DNA of 64,000 nt from Panonychus citri (taxonomy: Eukaryota > Arthropoda > Arachnida > Trombidiformes > Tetranychidae): assembly GCF_014898815.1 (NCBI RefSeq), contig NW_026515546.1, forward strand, positions 2,962,501 through 3,026,500, given 5' to 3'. Below, piece by piece: positions 36,120 through 45,091 of the stretch. A model generated the notes under the pieces. The model saw nothing but the letters and a program-made list of their open reading frames with translations. It was not told the DNA's origin and made no database searches. Numbering within the stretch: the stretch's first letter is position 1; every line of letters begins with the position of its first letter. Both the position numbers and the translations under genes were made by a program.

Positions 36120-36183
36120 TTAGGTGGTTCGCTGCGGGGGCGACCACAATTCAGTGTCAGCTCTCGATTTTGCGGCCACCTAA
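36120..36183. other. GC-rich hairpin at the end of ORF1
   Basis: GTGGT-T-CGC (36124-36132), loop TGCGGGG, GCG-ACCAC (36140-36147) forms a stem with one bulged T. A wider inverted pair, TTAGGTGG (36120-36127) and CCACCTAA (36176-36183), overlaps it, and its right half contains the ORF1 stop codon. It is the most GC-rich patch of the element. A role in ORF1 termination, reinitiation or RNA packaging is possible but unproved. Confidence 0.5.
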
Positions 36184-37523
36184 TTTTTCTTTCGAGGGTG
36201 AATGATGAAGGAGTATGAGTAGTCGATTTGTTCGATCGCTTTTCTTACAGCCTGTTTGTATTCGGTGCACATGAAGTCACCAACTGAGTGGCCTTTCTCT
36301 CCGCATGATGCACATGCTTTCTTGTTCGAGTTGCACCGATCAGCGGTGTGATTTTCCGCGCACTTTGGGCATCGGTCTTGGAGACGGCAATTTACTCTTG
36401 TATGAGTGTATGCTTGGCAGCGTCTGCAATGAAGTATTTCAATCTTGTCTATAATGTCATGATTGTAGCTTCCGCAGAAGATTTTTCCATTCTTTTTATT
36501 TTGGATTTCTGATCTGATCGATTGGTCGACTCTGATCACAATCACGTTTGTTTTTTTAATTCCGATTGTGTAATGTTCAACCAGTTCGAACAGTGTATGT
36601 TTCGGGAAACCGTTCATTTGTTTTATTCTTGCGACCATTTGTTGCCAATCTGTTGCTGGTTTCATGATTTTCACTCCTGCCACTTTTATTTCCGGTTTCT
36701 TCCATTTGGGTACCTCGATCTTGAGGCCTTCCATTAGCTCATTCAGTTTCTCTACCATGTCTCTTCTTGTTACCTCGTTGTTTAATGCAATATTGGTCGA
36801 GTCGGCCTTCTCATTAATTCGTATGATGTTGCCGCTCATCATGTTGTTATTCAAGAGTATCTCGCTAACTGCGGCGTTCGATCGTTGCTCTCGAGGTCCC
36901 TTTATCACTATTGTGAATTCTCTTTCTTGGTGTGTCCAAGGGAGCCAATTCTCTGGTATGTTCGTTTTGTTGCCGAAGAGATTTGTTGCCAATTTTTGTT
37001 TTTTTCTTTGTGGTTCAGTTTGTTGGGCTTCTTCTTGTATTTCTCTGTTTTGTGAGTTACCAGCGTTTACATGGCTTTCTGTTATCTCTATTTCTGGAGC
37101 TGTTTCATTAGGTGTGTTTAATATTTGTTGTGTTCGTAGGGTTTGTTGTCTTTTTGTTTGTCTTGTATTTCTACCAAAGAGTGGACGGTTTTTTTGCAGG
37201 GTCGACTTGGGACGCTGAGTCAGGTCGCTCGACAGGAGGTTATCCATTTCCGCTTCTTGGGCTTCTCTTTCTTTTAGAATATTCTCAATCGTGTTTTCAT
37301 ATATCTTCATTTTGGTCTTGGTGGATTCATCAATTGCCATGAGTGCGACAAGGCTTGGTGATTCCAATGTTGTTTTGACCCATTCCTTTTTGTTTTTCAG
37401 GGACTCAGTGGGTAGATCAAGCAGCGCTTTTCTACATTCTTCTGGGTTTGGTGGTTCCCCAACGCACTCTGTGATTGTTAAGATCAGTCGAGTGTTTTGG
37501 TCTCTGGTGTACCTTTCGCTCAT
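36180..37523 (-). CDS. Non-LTR retrotransposon ORF1 (gag-like, three CCHC knuckles)
   Basis: An open frame of 447 residues starting MSERYTRDQ. Near the C-terminus (about 365-425) are three zinc knuckles: CRRCQAYTHTRVNC (C-x2-C-x4-H-x4-C), CPKCAENHTADRC (C-x2-C-x3-H-x4-C) and CASCGEKGHSVGDFMC (C-x2-C-x4-H-x6-C). This arrangement is typical of ORF1 proteins in the I/jockey/R1 group, which coat the element RNA. A region at about 270-350 (KIEVPKWKKPEIKVAGVKI and on) fits the partly structured domain before the knuckles. The N-terminal third is charged and Gln/Thr-rich. The frame is intact. Confidence 0.88.
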   Translation of the reverse strand: MSERYTRDQNTRLILTITECVGEPPNPEECRKALLDLPTESLKNKKEWVKTTLESPSLVALMAIDESTKTKMKIYENTIENILKEREAQEAEMDNLLSSDLTQRPKSTLQKNRPLFGRNTRQTKRQQTLRTQQILNTPNETAPEIEITESHVNAGNSQNREIQEEAQQTEPQRKKQKLATNLFGNKTNIPENWLPWTHQEREFTIVIKGPREQRSNAAVSEILLNNNMMSGNIIRINEKADSTNIALNNEVTRRDMVEKLNELMEGLKIEVPKWKKPEIKVAGVKIMKPATDWQQMVARIKQMNGFPKHTLFELVEHYTIGIKKTNVIVIRVDQSIRSEIQNKKNGKIFCGSYNHDIIDKIEILHCRRCQAYTHTRVNCRLQDRCPKCAENHTADRCNSNKKACASCGEKGHSVGDFMCTEYKQAVRKAIEQIDYSYSFIIHPRKKN

Positions 37524-37784
37524 TCTAGTTGTTGTGATATAGGAAGAGAGAAAGGTTAGTGGTTCTTGTGATGGTTCTCGTTTAATTGCTTGTATTAGGC
37601 TTTCGCCATGCTCGTTTTTTTTTTCTTGTTACTTACGTGTTATTTATTGTTTTTTTCGCACTTATTTATATTTGTTCGAAACCTTGAGGTTCACTGAAGC
37701 ACTTTTTTTCACTCTGGGGTTTTCTTAATCACTATTTGTTTATCTTTTTTACCTGTTGAAATTTAAGCACATTTATCGCACATC
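37524..37784 (-). promoter_or_regulatory. 5' UTR / internal promoter region of the retrotransposon
   Basis: These 261 bp precede ORF1 on the minus strand and end exactly at the right-hand target-site duplication. Retrotransposons of this group carry an internal promoter here. A very short upstream frame (ATGGCGAAAGCCTAA) lies before ORF1. No core motif is certain. Confidence 0.5.
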
Positions 37785-37790
37785 AAACTC
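37785..37790. repeat. Target-site duplication, right copy
   Basis: AAACTC, the partner of 30906-30911. Confidence 0.75.
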
Positions 37791-37809
37791 ATGAGGATCA
37801 GATACTTTC

Positions 37810-37817
37810 TATCGATA
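37810..37817. promoter_or_regulatory. Displaced DRE-like site of mRpL10
   Basis: TATCGATA within the part of the duplicated promoter left on the far side of the retrotransposon. In copy A the site is 103 bp from its start codon. Here it is about 7 kb from the mRpL10 start codon. Confidence 0.55.
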
Positions 37818-37862
37818 TCGGTTAGTATCTTTTGATATTTTCTATTTTCACTTTTTGAATTG

Positions 37863-40591
37863 AGAATCAATTAAATCTTTAATTGTATTGTTTATAATTA
37901 GACTTCTCAATACTTATTGAAATTAAGCAAATTGTCCGCCAATTCATGAATAACATGAAAATTTCTCGTTAGTCAATATTAACTTTTTTTCCTTTTTCTT
38001 ACCTTTGAATTGTTTTCTCTTTACAATCAAAATAATCCATTAATCTAATTCATTGATTAATCGTTTGATTAAATTACCTTAATCATTATCGTCTAATCAT
38101 TACGCTTAATAAACATTAGGACAGTTAATATTACGATAATTTAGACAAATGTAAAGTGAAATCAGAATTTAATGAGAAAACAATTTAACAAATGAAAAGT
38201 TTATCAATAGTTAAGAGAAATGATCAAGGTTGATTGTCGAGATAAATTGATTGTAATGATTATCAATTGATATTATCATTTTCATTTGTCAGCAATTTAA
38301 CACAACGATCGGTAATTAATTAATTACCTGATTATGCAAAACAAGCCGAATACAAACCAGAATTAAAATCTAATTAGATCAGGTAACTTAATCTCATCTC
38401 ATCTCAATATCATAAATCACAATTAACAGTTTAACCTAATTTAATTTCTTAAACTTATACTAACTAATTAGCTACAAACACAATTAGACTTTAAATTGTC
38501 ATTAGACAATTGTGATTATTAAGATTCTCGATAATAAATTAGCTAATTAATTGGATGAAAATCTATTAATAGAAAGATTTAGAAAGTTAAAATTTAGATT
38601 AAGAAATCAGATGAAGAACAATTTTCCAATCCTAAACAATTAACCATATTAATCGTTAGTTAACAGTCAACAATTAACTTTTTTAATTCTCAATGAATAT
38701 CTTAAGGAATCATTTCCTTTGGTAGAGGAAGAAATTTACTCCAAAATTAGTTGATTGTTGGTTAATTGTTCCTTTTACTATTATTACCTAATTCGCAATT
38801 TTCAAAGGGTCAAGTTCACCAAATTTAATTAATTGTAGTTTATTGATCAGCTAATTGTCAGAAATTATCTAAATTAACCTTCGTTCACAATTTAACTTGT
38901 TTTCCCTATTCTTGTTGGTGTATTGATTACAATCAACAAGAAAAAAAGATTATTAAGATTTACGATTGTCATTTATTATAAATAAACGAAAATAATCATT
39001 TTCGATTGTAATAATTAATGATTACCTGAGTTCTACTTACAATTGTTGTTTCTTAATTGTAAACAATGATCAAGTAGAAATCAAACCAATAACGATAATT
39101 ACAATTTACTATTTACAATTTGATGTTTTTGTCCATTTACCTTGAGATTTGGATGTCAATTTATTTCCTTGTGTCTTAATCATTGTTAATCTTGTTTATA
39201 TCTTTACATCATTAAGCTTAATTAAGATCAAAATTAACTAATCGTTAACAGTTATTAATCCATAACAACAAAATTAACCCATTTGTAGATATAAATATTC
39301 ACAGAGATGTTGTAAATTGTTTACTTATAATTAATGATCAAATTATTAGCCAAATGAAATTTAACTATTTGTGTGCAATCAGTTGATTGAGTTAAAGGTA
39401 AGTTAATTGTGATATTTAACCAGTAAACAAGATTTTAATTGTCAAAGGTTCAACTTGAATCCAAAAATAGAAAAGCAATTTGTATGAAATCAGTTAATTT
39501 AAAGTGAGTTGATTGCTTGTAAATTCAGTTCCATCGGTGGAAGAATCAATCAAACATTTAATTATTTCTTAATAAAAACAATTAACTAATATTTTCTTCT
39601 TTCTACTTAATTGTTGTTTATCGTTAACTTTGCTGTGGATTAAATGAATTTTTAGCAATCGAATCAAGAAAAACTGATCAAATTTGATTCACGGAAAGAG
39701 AATCAAAAAGTTGAGATGAATATTAAATATTCACAATTCTGATGGAATCAATTATCTATCATGCAAATTATTTTCTTTCTTACTAATCAAGGTAAATCTT
39801 CCTCAGGTAATTAAATGTTTTCTTCTAACTCACTTTTAGAGTTTAACTCTAATTCTAAATTTGATTCTAATTATAATTCGTGTTAATTTAATTTCTCTCT
39901 GAAATTCAGCCAGAGGTTTTTCCAGTTTCCATTAGAGTTCCGCCTTCCCTCTCTCTCTTTCTTACCTGATGTAAATTCATCAAATTGAATTTTGGTGATT
40001 ATAAACACGATGATGATAATTGTGAGAGTGACGTAGTAATGGTAACGATGCTGACGATCATGAAAACGCAAAGGTAAACAAGAGATATAAGAAGAAAAAA
40101 GGAGTTCGAGAGAGAGAGAGAGAGAAAAACTTTGAGTGAGAAGTTTTTTTTCATATTCTAATTTACCTTCAGGGCAATTAAATTCTACTTATACTTTTTT
40201 CTCCATTTTCAGTCTTTCGCTCATTTATACAACAACAATCAACATAAACACGAAATAAACAACTTTCGTCTTTTTCAAGGTAACAGAATAATCAACAATT
40301 AGGATTCGGTTATAAAATCGGTTATCAATTGGAAAAGTGTATTAACCAAAGGATTACCAATATTCTGGAAATTTATTTCTTCTTTATTCTTAATTCAGTG
40401 ATTAACCTTTTCTATCTAATTTAATCTTCATCTTTAGATTTGTTTTCTCACATTTACTTTTCCATTTGATTTTCATCTTATTCTCAATCTTCATCTTCAA
40501 AGTGTAGGTTTAATTTTCTCAATCTGTCGATCATCTGATCATTTCAATTTCTTATTAACAGTGTGATTAAAGTTTAGTAAATTTTGTCACA
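37863..40591. other. Intergenic region
   Basis: 2.7 kb of AT-rich sequence with many AATTAATTG-type words and a short GA tract at 40109-40126. No gene is seen on either strand. The last few hundred bases should hold the promoter and 5' UTR of the fatty acyl-CoA reductase. Confidence 0.6.
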
Positions 40592-43197
40592 ATGAATAAT
40601 AATTTGGAATCAGTTGATTTGGATCAATCTCCAATTCAAGATTTTTATTCAGGGAGAAATGTTTTCGTCACCGGTTTCTCAGGTTTCCTTGGAAAGGTAA
40701 GTTGATTGGAACTTTTTTTTCTCTCATCAGTGTTTAAGATTTAGATTCTAATTCTAATTAATTTGATTACAGGTCATTGTGGAGAAATTATTACGAAGTG
40801 TTGATGTCAAACGTATTTATGTTCTACTTCGGGGTAAACGGGGACTGAGTCCATCGGAAAGATTGAAACAATTGATGAACAATCCGCCGTTCACTCTTCA
40901 TGATAAAACTGTTCTTAATTCATACAAAGTGGTCGCGATCGAAGGTGACCTCAGTTTACCCAATCTAGGAATTGATCTTGAAAATCGTGAAAAATTGGTC
41001 AAGGAAATCGATATTGTCCTTCATTGTGCCGCTGATGTGCGTTTCGATGCTGATTTAGAGTGAGTTAATCATGACAATCAACGTTCCTTCCGATCCAATC
41101 TTGATTTGTGTATGGGATTTGATGTTTAATTTGATTTTTCATTCATTCTTTTTCCAACAATTAAGATCAAATATCGTTAATAATGTCAAAGGAGCTGAAT
41201 ATTTGCTCGACTTGTGCCATCAATTCAATAACTTAGCCGCTTTGGTCCATGTTTCGACGGCTTATTCGTTTTGTGATAGACTAAAAATTGAAGAAAAAGT
41301 TTATCCTATGGACGCTGATTACAGCGCTGTAGAAAAAATTTTAAAGTTAGTAACCTTAATCTCTGAATTTCTTATTATTATCAGAATATTGAATTAATTA
41401 TTTTCTTCTTGTTCATTATTAAGATCTCCCGATCCTGTTTACAAGAAAAAACAAACTGAGAATCTATTAGCTGGACGTCCAAACTCATATACTTTTACCA
41501 AAGCTTTGAGCGAGGATTTAGTAACAAAGAAACGGGGCAAAATCCCCACATCGATCGTTAGACCTTCAATCGTCACCTCAAGTGTTCAAGAACCGGCACC
41601 AGGTTGGGTTGACACAATTCAAGGTCTCCAAGGTATCGGATTAGCCGCTCAAATTGGTCTATTACAAACCGTTGACTGGAACTACTGGGCCGCTTGTGAT
41701 ACAATTGCCGTCGATATCTGTGCTAATTTTATCATCGCAAGTGCTTGGTACTCGGCTACAAAAAAGTAAGACCAACTTTTAGACAAACCTTTCAACCTTC
41801 CCGTTACGAACCTGAATCGTTACTCATATAAACAAATACATCTCCCAATTTCCAGGCCAAGTGAGTGTATGGTCTACAATTTAACCGCCAGTCCCTATCA
41901 CCCTGATATGACCTGGGGTGGAATCTTTGAACTTTGTCGTGATGCCGCTCATGTTTATCCAAGTAAAAAACAAATGCGACCTCTAATGAATCCACCAAAG
42001 TACAAACGGGCTCGATTCTATTATCCATTGGAAAAGTTTATCTACCATACATTTTTTGCTTTTTTGGTTGATTTTATCATCTCATTATTTGGCTACAAGA
42101 AATTGTAAGTAACACCGACGACAATTAATCACCAGTGATTCTAATTGTAATCTCTCTCACCTTAATTGTTAGCCTTTCTCGTCAAGCTAAACGGCTGAAT
42201 AAGGGCTTGGACTTGGTCGTTTTTTTCACTACCCATGATTTTAAAATTAAAACGGACAATTACTTGGAATTAGTTGAATCTTTGTCACCAAAAGACTCAA
42301 AGATTTTTAATTGTGATTTGAGGAAATTGAATTACACTGATTATCTAATTGATTGTACCAAAGGTTTTAGGAAATTTTTCCTAAAAGAAGACGAGAAAGA
42401 CCTTCCCAGTGCAAGAAGACAAGTAATGATGTAAGTATTTAGTTACAATTAAGATGAACAATTAACTTCATGGTTAAATTATTGCGAACCTTGAAAATTA
42501 ATCAAAATCATCAAAAAACAGAAGAAAAAAAAAGTTTATTAATTACTAAATTACTTGTATGATTAAATTTCCTGGTACAAAATTAGACAGGATTAGAAAT
42601 AATCAGAATCTTAATAAATCAGGTTAATTGTTGATTAGAAGAAAAAATTGATTACCAAGGTTTTTTAATCATTCGTGATATAAATAGACAATTATTCAAT
42701 TATGAGAATACCAGTTATTCAATCAATGATTTATTAAATATGCTCTTTGCTTAGAGACAGCAATTTAATTGACAATTAACGACGATCGTATTTTGATTAC
42801 GTTTTTTCGTTTGAACAATTAAGATAAAAAAATTCCCTTCAAGGAAAACAATTCAAATGAGTTATACAATTTGGTGGACAATTAATAAAACCATTTGATT
42901 GTTTAGAAATTTTTCAATTTAATTTATTGACAATTTAAATTATCCTCAACTTTTTACCTCTAATTTGGTTGGTTATTAATACATGATCAGTTTTCGTTAA
43001 TCTAATTGTCAATTTAAGTTGGAAAATTTATCCTCATTGTTGTTGATTTAATTTCGATCTCTTCTTGATTAACTAATTGTTTTGTTTTTTTCTTAATTTC
43101 TAGTGTTTGTGGAGTTTATCGATTGTTTCAATTAATTTTTCTCGGAATAATTGGCAAATATCTTCTATCATTTGGTTATCATCTACTAAGCACATAA
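40592..43197 (+). CDS. Fatty acyl-CoA reductase
   Basis: Seven exons (40592-40696, 40773-41059, 41166-41345, 41424-41765, 41856-42104, 42173-42430, 43104-43197) give 504 residues, the normal length. The N-terminal Rossmann domain has the NAD(P)H motif VFVTGFSGFLGK at about 24-35. IVLHCAADVRFDADLE, VHVSTAY and the active-site YTFTK (Tyr-x-x-x-Lys) follow, then SIVRPSIV and PGWVDTIQG. The C-terminal FAR_C domain spans about 370-470, and a final hydrophobic stretch probably anchors the protein to the ER or peroxisome. The enzyme reduces long-chain acyl-CoA to fatty alcohol with NADPH, for waxes, cuticular lipids, ether lipids or pheromones. FARs form large families in arthropods, so the exact substrate cannot be told. 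All introns are short apart from the last (673 bp). Confidence 0.95.
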
Positions 43198-43489
43198 TTA
43201 AAATTACAATTTAATCACAAATTAATCGACTGATTAACTTTTAATTGTTTTCGATTTCAACATGACTGATCTATGGTTCTACCTGTTGATGAACAATTAA
43301 CATTTTATATAATCGATTTTCTAAATTTAATCAGCACATTTATCAAAAATTTCAAATTTCTTTATATTCTACAATTAAATTGTATCAATTTGTTTCCAAA
43401 GTCTTTCACAATTAGTTTTAATACAGGAAAATTCAGACAATTTGTTGGTTTTCGTTTCACGATTACTCAAAAACTACTTGACCGAACGG

Positions 43490-43825
43490 GTCCATATTTC
43501 GTCTATGGAAGTTTGACCGATACTCAATTTTCATATTTCAAGGTCAAGGTCATAAAGGTTATTCAGAAAAGAGCACACTTGAAGGTCATTTGAAGAACTT
43601 TTGAAAACTAGAAATTTTTTCAAGCCTGTGAAGTCAAAGCTTAATAATATCATAGAGCAACGTTGGTATCGTGATAAAACAAAATCAGCTGTAGATAACT
43701 TTTTACAGAAAGCAAATTGAACCAAATGACCTTCAAGTGCGTTCTTTTTTGAATAACCTTTATGACCTTGACCTTGAAATATGACAATTGAGTATCGGTC
43801 AAACTTCCATAGACGAAATATGGAC
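43490..43825. repeat. Foldback element, arms of about 103 bp
   Basis: The left arm (43490-43592) and right arm (43722-43825) are near-perfect inverted copies. GTCCATATTTCGTCTATGGA on the left returns as TCCATAGACGAAATATGGAC on the right, and GGTCAAGGTCATAAAGGTTA returns as TAACCTTTATGACCTTGACC. A 129-bp unrelated spacer separates them. Only a few mismatches and indels occur, so the arms are young or kept alike. I found no clear target-site duplication or transposase. It may be a foldback/MITE-type element or a hairpin-RNA locus. Confidence 0.85.
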
Positions 43826-44986
43826 TCGTAGTTAATCAATTGTTTTGAAAGTTTCGAAACTCAAAAAATTGTATAAAAACTGGAAAAAAAGAAAATACTT
43901 TATAATAAAGAAAAATTTTCACTCTCAATTATGTGTTAGTAAATTTAAACTGATCGCTGATCAGAATTTTTGGAGAAAAAAAAATTAAAGAAACAATTAA
44001 ATTTAATCAATTGAAAAGAGAAAAAAACAAAGAAACATTTTACTCTTTTCGACACAAGAGGGAGACACTTTTCGAAATTCTATTGAAAAGTAAACAAAAT
44101 TTTTTCTTCTCCATTTGAATTCATCTTTTTATTATTTAATTAAATTCACTTAATTAAATGGTAATTAATTTATTTCATGATAAACTTTTAACCACCTGAT
44201 ACACAATGTTAACCATGGAATGTCAATTAACGCTCCAAGTTGATCACCTTAATTGACTTGACAATTTTAATCTTTTTTCTTTGGTAAGTAAATTTTTTTT
44301 AAGATTAATTTTATATTAACATCATCACTTTAGCCTCTTAAAAAATATCTTGTTACTTATACTTTTTACACTCAATTTAATTGTTAATCTAATCGTTTAA
44401 CCAGAGTCTATTAGACAACCACAATTACTAAATCATTACAATTTCATAGTTTGCCTTAAACCACTAAGGTTACAAGATTTTTACTTGTTGTGTTATGTCT
44501 CTTTGGAAAAAATTTTCTTCTCTTCAGTTGACAGATAAAATGGTGAGAATATTTTTTCCAATCAGCAATTAATTCCTTCTACTCCCTTGCCTGTAAATTT
44601 ATTCCAAAAATACGAAAATTATTCAATTGCAATAATTGTATTTAGAAAAGTTTTCATGTTAGAGAAGAAAAAAAATGAAAGAGAATAGAATTTTTTTGTT
44701 CTATTTAAAAATTGAATCAAAGTGAATCTCTTTTTATTGAAAATAGATGGAACCACTTTCCGCAAGAGTTGGGGTGATCCCTTTTACTTGGCGCTTACCA
44801 ATTTCAATTTATTCTTTGTTTTAATTTACATGTTTCCTCTCTTTATAATTTGATTTCTTTCACAGGTGTTGTAACCCACCGAGGATCCACCATATAACCA
44901 CCTTATAACCACCAGCTACTTAATAGTTCATCTTTAGTTTAAGTTGTCTTCATTTCTATCACCAACATCATATTTACTTTTTCTCT

Positions 44987-44990
<4 letters not shown>

Positions 44991-45024
<34 letters not shown>
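44991..45024. repeat. (CT)n tract in the SMC3 5' region
   Basis: A pure CT run ending 68 bp before the SMC3 start codon, in the probable 5' UTR or core promoter. It is placed much like the CT tract before the TARP gene. Confidence 0.8.
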
Positions 45025-45029
<5 letters not shown>

Positions 45030-45091
45030 CCTCTATTTTTCATCTATTCTTTTTACTCTGCACTTCTCTATTTCATCTCTTTTCTGGTGCA

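Larger units (their letters stand above)
30912..37784 (-). mobile_element. Full-length non-LTR retrotransposon (R1/jockey-like) carrying an antisense USP-like gene
   Basis: A 6.87-kb unit bounded by a 6-bp direct repeat. In element orientation (minus strand) it has a 5' UTR of 261 bp, ORF1 (gag-like, zinc knuckles), a gap of 1.93 kb that holds an oppositely oriented two-exon gene, ORF2 (endonuclease, reverse transcriptase), a 114-bp 3' UTR and a terminal AATAAA without a long A tail. Both ORFs are open and the strand is A-rich throughout, as is usual for retroelement RNA strands. ORF1 and ORF2 of this class are normally adjacent or overlapping, so the gap with its cargo is exceptional. The insertion lies 80 bp upstream of mRpL10. 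Intact frames suggest a recent insertion. Confidence 0.9.
43198..45091. other. Intergenic region with a foldback repeat and the SMC3 promoter
   Basis: 1.9 kb between FAR and SMC3. It contains the inverted repeat 43490-43825 and a long (CT)n tract just before the SMC3 start codon. Open frames crossing the foldback arms are by-products of the repeat. Confidence 0.6.

Noticed and set aside
43273..43839. Open frames crossing the foldback region on both strands
   Set aside because: Their similarity to each other comes from the inverted repeat itself; there is no domain or splice support.
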